DNA from: CBDFNC01 sp965249895
GTDB lineage: Bacteria > Pseudomonadota > Gammaproteobacteria > Enterobacterales > CBDFNC01
Direction of reading: 5' to 3'
Length of the DNA stretch: 64,000 nucleotides
Assembly (NCBI GenBank): GCA_965249895.1
Contig: CBDFNC010000005.1
Coordinates: 248,001-312,000, forward strand
The notes beneath the pieces were generated by a model. It was not told the origin of the DNA and ran no database searches. It saw only the letters and a program-made list of their open reading frames with translations. The number at the start of each line of letters is the position of its first letter. Position 1 is the stretch's first letter. Below are positions 28,367 through 37,180 of this stretch, in pieces. The position numbers and the translations under genes were made by a program.

Positions 28367-28509
28367 TGTGGGTTTAATATGTCAGAACTTTTGTGTCGAG
28401 GTACTAGTTTTCTTTGCTAACATCAATTCCGATAAATTCCTGCATCTCTTATTCTCCCCTCATTCGTTAGTACTTAACTAATATGTTATGTATTATTATC
28501 AGCCTTGTA

Positions 28510-30049
28510 TCACTCTCCCTGTGGGTAAGTTGGCAGCCCAAGATTAAACAGCAAAGTTTCACCATCCCTTTTCGGGTGCGCCCTGCTCGCATTTTTTGCC
28601 AAATAACTTAGCGCACTTGCTAGCGTTGCGCCGAGAGACCTACCACTCAGTAAGCTGGTGATGACACCACCGACCCAACTCACCCCACAACGTGCCACTT
28701 TCTGTGTCGATATCATGACCTCGTGTGCCACTCTTGCTGAGTAAGCTATATATCGCTTCATTAATAATGACAGCATGCTGGCCCAGACTAAGCTTTTCAC
28801 AATGTGAGGATCTTTCGTGTTTACCGTTTTCAGGCACCATCCCTTTTCGGGTGCGCCCTGCTCGCATTTTTTGCCAAATAACTTAGCGCACTTGCTAGCG
28901 TTGCGCCGAGAGACCTACCACTCAGTAAGCTGGTGATGACACCACCGACCCAACTCACCCCACAACGTGCCACTTTCTGTGTCGATATCATGACCTCGTG
29001 TGCCACTCTTGCTGAGTAAGCTATATATCGCTTCATTAATAATAATGCTGGCCCAGACTAAGCTTTTCACAATGATCTTTCGTGTTTACCGTTTTCAGGC
29101 AACTGTGTGATTTTAGCTCCTTGAAAAATAACTCAACCTGCCAGCGGAGTCCGTATAGATTAAGGATGTCGGCTATACTGAATTCATTTCGACTCAGATT
29201 AGTAATGAGAAATCCGACTTTTTTTGTCTTGCGATCCCAAAAAGCGATCAGGCGGAATATGCCGGGCTTTCTCGCCCAGCGAACACTCAAATCGAACGAA
29301 TTCCTGCCCTTCAGCGCCAGCTCGTTCAGCTTTTTACCCGCCCACTTATCCACTAATTTACCATTTTCATCAATGGCTTCAATCACTTCTGGATTAATAG
29401 CATTGCTCGTTCGTACCACATAGTAGCCACCCGTTCGGTCGGCCTCATGACACCAGCTTATGTCGAAGTATCCAGCGTCCATCAAGCTGAGGGTTCCCTT
29501 TAGCTCATTCGCAAATGGCATATAATGGCGCTCGCTCTCTTTGTCAGCCGCTATATCGAGATAATTCATTGAACCGGTCGCGAGATCCATGCTCATGTGT
29601 AACTCAATGGCGGCAGGTGCCGTTTTGGTGAAGCGGCCCGGGAAAACGCCGGCCAGGGCATCGTTTAATTTCAGTGAACTGCCGTCATGTATATGAACGG
29701 AGTGAAACGGATATTTGCTGGGCATCGCAGTCTGGAAAGGGGTTAACAACCATTGCTCGGCAGCTTGAGTGACCATCTGCTTCAACAAGTTGGTCAGAGA
29801 CGCTTTCTTAAGCTGATTGTGAAACGGCTTATACTCAATATTGTCGCCACTGAGTTTCCCATAGCAGCGGTGAATATCGGCCAAGTTGGCTTTATCTCTG
29901 CTTCCCAAAGTCTGAATTAGCGCCGCGATGAGGTATTCAGGTTTCAGCTCCCGCAACCGCTTTATGAACCCAGTGCTACGGCTGAGTTGACTGATATTTG
30001 TTTTATTAAGGATCGCATTGAGTTTTCTACCAATTTTGATAATATTCAT
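28510..30049 (-). pseudogene. IS4-family transposase with a duplicated, mutated 3' end
   Basis: The 5' part (30049-29036) encodes IIKIGRKLNAILNKTNISQL, the DDE core VHIHDGSSLKLNDALAGVF, LMDAGYFDISW and the YREK-like RWQVELFFKELKSHSCLKTV. The natural C-terminus (KDPHIVKSLVWASMLSLLMK through GETLLFNLGLPTY) lies at 28830-28510. Between them a 275-bp tandem copy with two 5-bp deletions puts the frame out and stops the protein after CEKLSLGQHYY (337 aa). The copy is probably inactive. Confidence 0.82.
28561..29100. repeat. 275-bp tandem duplication inside the IS4 transposase gene
   Basis: Copy A is 28561-28835 and copy B is 28836-29100. They are otherwise nearly identical but copy B lacks 5 bp at ATAATGACAGCATGCTGG and 5 bp at AATGTGAGGATC. 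Copy A keeps the coding frame of the transposase C-terminus, so copy B is the derived one. Confidence 0.9.
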
Positions 30050-30277
30050 TAGTGCCTTGTTTGTGTCAGGTTTCCTCAGAAAAACCTATTTGATCACATT
30101 CAAGGCACATATAAAACCCTTAATATTCAAAATTATATCCTCAAGCCCGCCTTAAGATCCTACGAATGATTCTCCCCTTGTACATACAGCATCATCTGTT
30201 CAACAGAGCGCTTGGATACCATTCAGTAATTGAGAAATAAGAAGTCAGTGGCCTATCTACGAAGCAGCTTCAAAGAG
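30050..30277. other. Spacer upstream of the IS4 transposase
   Basis: This is non-coding. It should contain the IS4 promoter and right end, but the inverted repeat was not located. Confidence 0.35.
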
Positions 30278-30440
30278 CTAAGGAGCAGATGCCTCTTTAA
30301 TAGGCAAAAAGGGCGAAGCCAGTGCCAGCAAGGTTCGCCGAACGTGCATCCATGCGCTTTACATCCCATCCCTGAGATGGGTTCGGCTCCTACAAATCTA
30401 TCTGGACCTGTTACCCAGGGTTGACCGGTCCCCCCGATAG
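30278..30440. repeat. Dispersed palindromic repeat, 3' half
   Basis: It shares GTTCGCCGAACGTGCATCCA, then TGCGCTTTACATC, ATCCCTGAGATGGGTTCG and ACCTGTTACCCAGGGTTGAC with the full repeat at 8328-8530. It lacks the left terminal repeat, which is found 4.7 kb away at 25565-25640 in the same orientation. Confidence 0.6.
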
Positions 30441-30464
30441 CAGTAAGCAGGATCAAAATGGAAA

Positions 30465-32204
30465 GTAACTATTCAGCTGGCGGAATATTATTCAATTTTT
30501 CCTGAATGAAATCTGGCCACTTTCCGGCAAACAGGTACTCCAGCGCCTGCCCGACACCGACATTATTTTTCTGGCACGTTGATATATAACTGCGAACCCG
30601 GCAAAAGACCTTGGCTCCTTCCATGGAGCGGAAACACCCAGAGATTTTTTGCTGCACCTTTGCCATTCTGATATCCCTCTCTCCTTGGTTGTTGGTGAAG
30701 GGAACCTCTGGATTATCCATGAATCGCAGCACATCATCCTAAAAATCCCTGAGCCGCTCCAGTAAGTTCCTGGCCTTGCTGCGGGCGACCCGCCCCTTTT
30801 TTTTCTTGCCCGTTTGCGGCTCCGCCGGGGGCGGGCACTCCCGCTCCGCCTTATCGAGCAAACTCTGATACTTTTTCCGCCACTGCAACGCAGTATCGTT
30901 ATCAAGCTGGCCACCGGCATCATTTACTGCATCATTGATTTCAATGAGCCGTTCATACATCCCATTAGCCCACTCTTGCCCGTCTTGCTCATAGGCGCGG
31001 GTAAGTTCCCGCAGGTGATGGGCATTGCACAAACTGTGGAACACTTGCGTATAGCGGTAATAAGGTTTCCAGTGGTCATGGCAGAGTGTCCCGGCGAACT
31101 GAGGCAGTATGCCTATTTCATCCATTGCCTCCTTACCGCGTTTTGCGTGAGGCTCAAACCAGGTCCACTCTCCGTTCGATGCATTATGAAGCCAGATGCG
31201 CTTGCCGCCGACATTAATACCCGTCTCGTCCGCGTGAATTAACCCGCCATTGATGAGTTCGAGCTTGGCCAGCGTCTCAAAGTCAGCCAGCATGTGGTAA
31301 GCCAGCTTGTTAAAGTTGAACAGTGAGCCGGTACTCAAGGAGATGCCAAACATTTCATCAAAATGCTGCTGCACCCGGTCATAAGGAATGAGTTGGTACA
31401 CTGACATATAGACGGCGTTCGCCTTAACCGATGCACCATACTTAGCCGCCCTGTCCACGTCAGCAGGGAAATCAGCGGTAAACCGGTTGCCCTGCGCGTC
31501 TTCCAGAATTTGTGCCCGGTATTCTTTAACCCAGCGGGAAATTTGGATATCAAATACCTGGCGACGGTCATAGCCTACGTCATGGTACTGCCCTGGCGGC
31601 AAGCTATCCCGGTTGACTGGAACCTGAATAATTTCGTCCGGATCATCGACTGGCTTGAGCGTCTTGCCCTCGCGGCCTTTTTGCCCGCCCTGTTTATTGT
31701 TACTTTTCTTTCGCTCTTCTTTAGGGCGGTTGGGGTCTTGCGAGGGCGGCTTGCTGCTATTTCGGCTATTAAGAGACAGGCGACCAAACAATAGCTTGAC
31801 CAGCAGCAACATCATTTGTACGGCAGCCACTAAAGCAGGAGATGCGGCCTTGTCATTTTTCAAGGCGTTTTCTACTTGCTCAATGGTGGCGTTGACATCC
31901 AATGACTCGGGTATCAACGTTGCTGTGTTTGTATGCTTATTCATGGGGCTATTATACCCTCTGTTTTTTCGGGCAATTTTTTGCTTCTGTAAGCCAATCT
32001 AAGGCATTGTATTTTTCTGTGCCGGGGGCGCTATGCTTGGTGTACACCTGTTGCTTTGGCGCTCTTGTGGTTAAGTTAATCGTTGCTTAGAAGCGCTCAT
32101 TACAGTGACGCATGAAAATGCACTAAATCAGTCAAAACCGTGTCAAGAAGTTTTGAAAAAAATAATGCATTTATTGCGGGTTTTTTAGCCAGCTGAATAG
32201 TTAC
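30465..32204 (-). mobile_element. IS66-type element with transposase only
   Basis: The 1740-bp element has inverted ends GTAACTATTCAGCTGGC (30465-30481, and inverted at 32188-32204). It contains a single transposase gene, without tnpA/tnpB, as in the IS66 subgroup that carries only the transposase. No target duplication was seen. Confidence 0.78.
30469..31944 (-). pseudogene. IS66-family transposase with an in-frame amber stop
   Basis: The frame encodes LFGRLSLNSRNSSKPPSQDP, the zinc-knuckle region, LIHADETGINVGGKRIWLHN, GTLCHDHWKPYYRY and NAHHLRELTRAYEQDGQEWA. It reaches TAG at 30739-30741 after LLERLRDF, then continues in the same frame as DDVLRFMDNPEVPFTNNQGE to 30469. The stop removes the catalytic Glu region (NNQGERDIRM). 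A single CAG or GAG to TAG change explains it, so the copy is dead unless the stop is suppressed. Confidence 0.85.
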
Positions 32205-32231
32205 GTTCGCCATTTATTCGGAGGTTAAACC

Positions 32232-32657
32232 ATGCAATTAATTATCGCCTTAATTTCAGGCTTGTTATTTGGTGCGGGGTTGACCATGTCGCAGATGGTC
32301 AACCCCGCCAAGGTGCTGAACTTTCTGGATATCACAGGAAACTGGGATCCCAGCCTGGCACTGGTGATGGGCGGCGCCTTGACGGTATTCGGCCTGGGCT
32401 ACTTTTTGCTGGTCAAACCCAGAAATAAACCGCTGCTCGAAAAGCAGTTTTTTATGCCCGACAATAGAGTCATTGATAAACCCCTATTTATTGGTGCGGT
32501 CATCTTCGGCTTAGGCTGGGGGTTGGCCGGTATTTGTCCAGGCCCGGCGCTAGCGAACCTATCCGGTAGGAATGTTAAAATCATCGGCTTTATCGTCGCT
32601 ATGCTGGCGGGGATGCAACTACCCGGCCTGGCAAGCCGGTTGTTAAAGACAAGCTGA
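32232..32657 (+). CDS. YeeE/YedE-family (DUF6691) inner-membrane sulfur transport protein
   Basis: The 141-residue protein has about four membrane helices and the family motifs GLLFGAGLTMSQMVNPAKVL and GLGWGLAGICPGPAL, including the conserved Cys of GICPGPA. Members import thiosulfate or related sulfur compounds and often exist as two half-size subunits next to an ArsR/BigR regulator. Here only the second half subunit is present, directly beside the IS66-type element. The first subunit may have been lost. A strong GGAGG precedes the ATG. Confidence 0.8.
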   Translation: MQLIIALISGLLFGAGLTMSQMVNPAKVLNFLDITGNWDPSLALVMGGALTVFGLGYFLLVKPRNKPLLEKQFFMPDNRVIDKPLFIGAVIFGLGWGLAGICPGPALANLSGRNVKIIGFIVAMLAGMQLPGLASRLLKTS

Positions 32658-32854
32658 TGATCCTGTGCGTCTTACAGGGCAAAGAATCGTGTGTATACCA
32701 GCTAAACGAATTGTTCCCCATCCCACAATCCTCTCTGTCGCAGCATTTGGCCTGGCTGCGCCGGGAAGGGTTTGTGAAAACCCGGCGCGAGGCGCAGACT
32801 ATTTATTATGCATTGGACAGCCAGGAAGTGACCGAAATCATAGCTGTGCTGTAG
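32657..32854 (+). pseudogene. ArsR/BigR-like regulator remnant
   Basis: The frame gives MILCVLQGKESCVYQLNELF and IPQSSLSQHLAWLRREGFVK, then TRREAQTIYYALDSQEVTEI, a classic ArsR winged HTH. About 30-40 N-terminal residues are missing: the frame begins with VKDKLMILCVL and overlaps the yeeE stop. The Cys in LQGKESCVYQL matches the first sensor Cys region of BigR-type proteins; the second Cys near the C-terminus is absent. BigR controls sulfide-responsive operons. This is probably a recombination remnant. Confidence 0.65.
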
Positions 32855-33114
32855 CAATATAGATTGAAGAGCATTGGATGCGCAGCAACTTTATCGACGC
32901 TTTTATTCTTCATGATGAATCGCTGAGAGGTAAGCTACGTGTGGGAGAGCATTAAAGTATTCATACTGGATTGGGCGGCGCTTATCTTATGCTACACAAC
33001 GAGTGATTGCTAAATGGTCGGCTTCGCCCAAAGCGAGAAAGTAGAGTAGCTTTTTGACGACCAACTGATTAGATATTTGTAAGACATTTTATAATAATTA
33101 ACTTATTCTGGAAT
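32855..33114. other. Intergenic, with dispersed-repeat copy a at 33010-33085
   Basis: No gene is seen. Copy a of the ~75 bp repeat has GGCTTCGCCCAAAGCGAGAA and TTTTTGACGACCAACTGATT and ends about 30 bp from the stop of the minus-strand Fic gene. GGTCG and CGACC arms flank it. Confidence 0.5.
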
Positions 33115-34251
33115 TCAATCAAAAAACCTTATTTGATAACGAGTATTACGGCCTCCTCCTGGTAATTTTTCTAAGCAACCTTTGTTCAACAGATCGGCTA
33201 AATGTCGAGTCGCAGTTGCTTTACTTACTTTTGCTACTTTCTGATACTGTGATGCGCTAATACCTTGCTCAAAACCCGTTTCGCCACCATCTAACAACCT
33301 GTTGAGAACTTTTACCTGCTCTACAGACAAAGCCGAACTATTGAAATACCGCCAAAAACGGGTTTTCACCAAAGTTCGGTCAATACTAGCCAATGAAATG
33401 CGTAACGTTTTTTCCAGTGTGATTAAAAACCACTCCAGCCAAGGGGTAAGATCAATACTGCCACGCTGACACTTTTCCAGAATATGATAGTACTCTTTAC
33501 TGTTCTCTAAGGTACCCGCTGACATGGCATATAAACGGATACTTTGACTATCTGCTTGAGCCAATGCTAAATCAGTTAGTGCTCGTGTAATACGGCCGTT
33601 ACCATCTTCAAAAGGGTGGATCGTAATGAACCAAAAGTGACATATCGCAGCCCTTAAAAGGGGGTCAACGACAGGATCAAGTCGACTATGATTAAACCAG
33701 CTGACAAATTTTGTTATCTCAGCATCAAGAATACACCTGGGTGGCGCTTCAAAGTGTACTTTAGGTTTATCTATCCGACCCGACACAACTTGCATTGGTT
33801 CTTCACCGCGAAATTGTCCAACCCGAATGCGAGACATAGAAAAGTCAGCTTCAGGAAATAACCACTGATGCCAGCGCTGTAGCCTTTCGGTGCTAAGCTC
33901 ATCGTCTAAGTTATTGATAGCATCAAACATCATATTAGCTAAACCTTCAGATCGCTCTGAGGTCGGGTATGGTTCCTCAGCATCTACTCCAAGGCGTTTG
34001 GCTAATGAGGATCTAACAGACTGAGCATTCAGACGCTCGCCCTCTATCGCTGATGAAGTAACAATGTTATTCAACAGTGCATCAAGCGCGGCTTCAAGGT
34101 TATCATTCTTTGTTACAGCTCCAGCTTTACCTAACAGAACCCCTAACTGCAAACGTACTGAGCGTAACAATGGCAAAATGGTATGGTCTTGCCATTGGAA
34201 ATTAGGCCATTCAGGGCTTTGCCAAAGCCATTTATAGATGCTGGCGTTCAT
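33115..34251 (-). CDS. Fic-domain protein with N-terminal DUF4172 and C-terminal winged helix
   Basis: The 378-residue protein starts MNASIYKWLWQSPEWPNFQW (DUF4172). It has the inhibitory helix TSSAIEGERLNAQSV near residue 68 and the catalytic motif TIHPFEDGNGRITRAL near 205. It ends in a winged helix (KVAKVSKATATRHLADLLNK). Fic enzymes AMPylate target proteins; the SxxxE(G/N) helix keeps the enzyme off, which marks it as a self-restrained class II Fic. It is intact and monocistronic. Confidence 0.9.
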   Translation of the reverse strand: MNASIYKWLWQSPEWPNFQWQDHTILPLLRSVRLQLGVLLGKAGAVTKNDNLEAALDALLNNIVTSSAIEGERLNAQSVRSSLAKRLGVDAEEPYPTSERSEGLANMMFDAINNLDDELSTERLQRWHQWLFPEADFSMSRIRVGQFRGEEPMQVVSGRIDKPKVHFEAPPRCILDAEITKFVSWFNHSRLDPVVDPLLRAAICHFWFITIHPFEDGNGRITRALTDLALAQADSQSIRLYAMSAGTLENSKEYYHILEKCQRGSIDLTPWLEWFLITLEKTLRISLASIDRTLVKTRFWRYFNSSALSVEQVKVLNRLLDGGETGFEQGISASQYQKVAKVSKATATRHLADLLNKGCLEKLPGGGRNTRYQIRFFD

Positions 34252-34564
34252 AAATATACCGTTAAATTTGAGCCGAAAAGAAATTTATTCGGCTCACAAG
34301 TTGATTCGAATATTATATCTATTTGGCTCACCCATCAAGCTTCTCTGCTGATTTAGGCAGGCCGGTAACACCAGATGAAAGCTCTTCGCCCATAGCGAGA
34401 AATCCTATGCACTTTCTGATAATTAACCTAGTAGTGGATTGCAGGATATTTTCTAATGCGGAAGCTAACCGCCCTAATGATTAAGGAAACGTGCTGTAAC
34501 GCTCCAAATCACGGACCAGCAGGGTTGGAATGCTTGCGGCCCAGGCATGATGGTCCCATTACAT
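34252..34564. other. Intergenic, with dispersed-repeat copy b at 34384-34458
   Basis: Copy b of the ~75 bp repeat is CTCTTCGCCCATAGCGAGAA followed by GCAGGATATTTTCTAATG. It lies about 105 bp beyond the GNAT stop. The AT-rich stretch at 34252-34340 is the promoter side of the Fic gene. No further gene is seen. Confidence 0.5.
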
Positions 34565-35252
34565 TTATTGGTTATGTTTTTCCCACACTGATCTTATTGT
34601 TACTATTGAGAAGCCTATCTTTTTGCAATTTGAACTGCTGACACTAAAAGGCATTACGTCTGTTAGCACGCAGTTGGCTCCCAGGTTCTGAGCATCCTCT
34701 AGTCGTGCATGCAGCAGCGCAGTTTGGCAACCTAAATTGCGCGATTCTTCTAGTGTGAAGGCATTTGCGAATAGGGCAATTTCACCATCAATAAATGACG
34801 TCCCCCAAGCACATGGAGTATCGTCAACCAAAGCTACAAAGCACCTAAAACTTTCAGTGCAATAGTACTTTCGCTTGCTTGCCCATACTTCGGAAGTACA
34901 CTTCACACCTGAGGACTTGAGCAAATCTAAGAAGTCATCAGCCCTAGCTGCCCCCCCACAACTCTACAGTGACATTACTCGATATAGTCTGTCTCTGATA
35001 CTCAGCCAAAGGCAAAGCTAGGAACTCATGCGAATAGGCTGGAACATAGCCATTTTCAAATAAAGCAACTGAGAGCGCAGAGTCTATTACATTAGGCTCC
35101 AATGTAATTTCAGGTGGTGTGTCGGAGCTATACCGTGCCAAGGTTGTAGTTAAACGCTCGACGGATGTTGGCTTGTGGAGTAATACTAGATTGTCATACC
35201 GCCGAGTACTGTCAATAAAAGCTGTAAAAGAAGGCTCTTCTATAATCTTCAA
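34565..35252 (-). pseudogene. GNAT-family protein, 5'-truncated and frameshifted
   Basis: The 5' frame (35252-34944) ends at VELWGGS. The 3' frame (from about 34960 to 34565) reads GAARADDFLDLLKSSGVKCT, then SRNLGCQTALLHARLEDAQN and NCVLTDVMPFSVSSSNCKKI. A run of seven G at about 34952-34958 joins them if one G is dropped (VELWGAARADDF). The 5' end begins at a TTG with an in-frame TAG immediately upstream, at a remnant IS3 end, so the true N-terminus is lost. The C-terminal half carries the GNAT CoA-binding pattern. Confidence 0.75.
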
Positions 35253-35270
35253 CTAGCCTGACACAGGGGG
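35250..35270. repeat. Solo end of the IS3-family element
   Basis: CAACTAGCCTGACACAGGGG matches the right end of the IS3 element at 17709-17729 except for one base. No transposase is nearby, so this is a scar of a lost or deleted copy. Confidence 0.6.
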
Positions 35271-35466
35271 GGCACACTGGTCGAAAGTCTTCTTAAATTG
35301 TTAAAGCGAAAATAAGATTTTTCTTTCTCTCGGAACATATCCATATTCGAGAAATTTTTCATTCACTCTCCTGAACTAAACGTAAAATATAAAGCTGCCA
35401 GCACTTGCTGTTTTTTTGAGCTAGGCGAGAAGAATCGGTCAAATGACTGGCTTTGTAGCACAGTAA

Positions 35467-36009
35467 CTAATCACAATCTGAATAACCGCCAAAGACACCG
35501 CACTTCGTACATTTAAACGCATACGCAGTAGGTGAATGATCTTTGCTTAATGATTCTTGATAAAACGACCATTGCTCACCTGACATGCCGGATTCCTTTT
35601 GCAATGAATCAATAAAATCATGGCCATAATCAGAGATATCACTATTACCAACCGGGCCGATAAACGCTGCGGGCTGACCGCAATGAGTCCACCAACGCTC
35701 CTGCTGCCAACCACAAAATCCCGGAGTTTTAAATGCGACAACCTCCTTTTCTATTTGTGCCACAAAATCCCAAGTGCCGCGATCACCAATGCCATCAATA
35801 TCGGTAAATTCAGCGTCAAATTTTTCATGAGCTAATCCGCTAGCGATACACCAAGGACAAATACAATCATCTAGCTCATCTTCCGCATACACCGGACCTG
35901 TGTAAATATATCCAGTAGCCTTTTCACAAGCCTCACAAATTTCACCAGATTGAATAATTGATCCGGTCTTTAGCGGGTTTGGATGATACTTAAATACTGG
36001 TAATTCCAT
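35467..36009 (-). CDS. CbrC-family protein (UPF0167)
   Basis: The 180-residue protein starts MELPVFKYHPNPLKTGSI and has paired zinc-like cysteines: CEACEKATGYIYTGPVYAED, then CICPWCIASGLAHEKFDAEF, and a C-terminal FKCTKCGVFGGYSDCD. This is the CbrC (YieJ) layout. The E. coli member is regulated by CreBC and linked to colicin E2 tolerance; the biochemical role is unknown. The gene stands alone with good length. Confidence 0.88.
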   Translation of the reverse strand: MELPVFKYHPNPLKTGSIIQSGEICEACEKATGYIYTGPVYAEDELDDCICPWCIASGLAHEKFDAEFTDIDGIGDRGTWDFVAQIEKEVVAFKTPGFCGWQQERWWTHCGQPAAFIGPVGNSDISDYGHDFIDSLQKESGMSGEQWSFYQESLSKDHSPTAYAFKCTKCGVFGGYSDCD

Positions 36010-36552
36010 GTGATACTCGATTAAATGCTAACTATTAAGTATTTATCTCTCGTCACCGCATGATGAGATAAGTACCTGTTGGACTGAGTCGCCTGGCACA
36101 GCCTATATGGTTTTTGTTATTTAGGAGGGTTTTGTACTGCGACTACCATTCGGCTAGATGATCTGCCATGACCATGCCTGCCGTCAATTTCCCCATAACT
36201 TGGTTTCAGTCTACCTATATCCATGCCTATTTTGAAGCGAAACCAAGCCCCGGCTATCGCATTTTTAATGCGAATTATTAATTACTTAGTAGCAATCACT
36301 AGCTCGTTCGTAACATCCCTGATCTCCTCACCGGAAACGAAATACCCAGCAACACCATTGCTGCCTGGTGGCAATTGGGGCACTCCACTCTCTCCTTAGC
36401 CATGACTTCCTCCTCCTTCGCCTCGTTACTCCGCTCTCCTAAACTGTCGCGTATCTTCGATAACGCTTTACGTCTGACCGCATTGGCTAAAAAAACCATA
36501 GTAACGTAGCCGCATAAACCCCTTCGGCAGGACATATAACAGGAAGAAAGAA
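36010..36552. other. Region with only a doubtful short ORF
   Basis: No convincing gene is seen. On the minus strand a 34-codon frame (36403-36299) begins behind GGAGGAGG and reads MAKERVECPNCHQAAMVLLG. Its CPNC pair suggests a zinc-ribbon start, perhaps a remnant of an IS1-like or zinc-ribbon protein. It is too short to assign. Confidence 0.3.
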
Positions 36553-36697
36553 AGTGAGGACAGCCACAATCTCAATGGTAGAAACCCCGCACTCATGAGT
36601 TAACTGAACAAGCAGGCTCACTTGTCGCCCATAGCGAGTAGAACCCGAACCTTTCTGATATCTAGCTGCTTAGCGATTCGCAGGATATTTTCTAATG
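36553..36697. repeat. Dispersed repeat copy c with attached palindrome-like segment
   Basis: The block has GGACAGCCACAATCTCAATG, then GAGTTAACTGAACAAGCAGG, TCGCCCATAGCGAG and GATTCGCAGGATATTTTCTA. It is collinear with copy d (37564-37705) over about 145 bp, the longest match in the family. Confidence 0.7.
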
Positions 36698-36753
36698 GAT
36701 GGAGAATCAGCTTCATGGTCATGACTACGACCTATCCTTGTTAGTTAGCTCTC

Positions 36754-36891
36754 TTAACTATGTAAGTACACGTTGATCGCGCTGTATAAGATGTCTGAGA
36801 TGGTGTTGTAGATAATGCCACGGAATGGAATCTGAACGGGTTTGCCTTCAGCTACACAGTATTTTACTTCGCCGCCAGAGTGCTTATCCAT
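36754..36891 (-). CDS. Possible 45-aa small protein
   Basis: The frame MDKHSGGEVKYCVAEGKPVQ continues IPFRGIIYNTISDILYSAIN to VYLHS. The composition looks protein-like, but no ribosome binding site is visible. It lies just upstream of repeat copy c. I do not recognise it. Confidence 0.3.
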   Translation of the reverse strand: MDKHSGGEVKYCVAEGKPVQIPFRGIIYNTISDILYSAINVYLHS

Positions 36892-37042
36892 TGCCGACTA
36901 GCTGGACATACCGTGAGCCGCATAAATTTGATGTGGATGTCTTTTTTATTTTTAGACATTTAAAAGCGTAAATGAAACGCTTTTAAAGGGCTGCTTTGTG
37001 CCAAAAGCGAACTAAATGGGGCGGGCGCTTACGGCCCTTAGT

Positions 37043-37180
37043 TTAGTTTTCCTTGTTTTTTTTCTTAAGCTTCTTATCTTGATCGAAATGCCACTTGATG
37101 GCGTAGTACCCCGCCACACATAACACGATGACCTTGACCGCCATAGCAAAATAAGGGAAAAAATCTGTCCAATGACCCAT
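37043..37180 (-). CDS. Small single-pass membrane protein (45 aa)
   Basis: ATG 37180 is preceded by GGAGA at a good distance. The product MGHWTDFFPYFAMAVKVIVL CVAGYYAIKW has one clear transmembrane helix (about residues 9-27), followed by a lysine-rich cytoplasmic tail (FDQDKKLKKKNKEN). It is too short for usual gene callers. It resembles small proteins that attach to larger membrane complexes, but the function is unknown. Confidence 0.6.
   Translation of the reverse strand: MGHWTDFFPYFAMAVKVIVLCVAGYYAIKWHFDQDKKLKKKNKEN

Larger units (their letters stand above)
26608..28404. mobile_element. IS630-family element carrying a divergent regulator gene
   Basis: The element is about 1.8 kb between TA dinucleotides inside CTAG (26606-26607 and 28405-28406). 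Inward ends GTGTCTAAACACAAAAGTTA and GTACCTCGACACAAAAGTTC are inverted repeats of about 23 bp. Besides the transposase it holds a second gene on the opposite strand with two LexA-like domains. It is inserted into an IS110 transposase. IS630 elements are normally about 1.1 kb with a transposase only. Confidence 0.78.
25649..28445 (-). pseudogene. IS110-family transposase, interrupted by an IS630 element
   Basis: The main part (25649-26605) gives LDCAWLRDLATGKIKSK, then GKTDKKDSVMLARYGQ and the C-terminal transposase_20 domain (LLLSIKGVGNVVSRELL, then ASAYLGIVPIHHESGALKG). The missing start, MQEFIGIDVSKEN with the first DEDD Asp, lies beyond the IS630 at 28445-28407. IS110 enzymes use a RuvC-like DEDD catalytic site. 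Excision of the IS630 nearly restores the frame but leaves it one base short, so there may be an additional small lesion. The copy is inactive. Confidence 0.87.

Noticed and set aside
30230..30456. ORFs over the dispersed repeat
   Set aside because: Similar short ORFs arise at 8263-8590 from the same repeat; the shared protein stretch is a by-product of repeat sequence.
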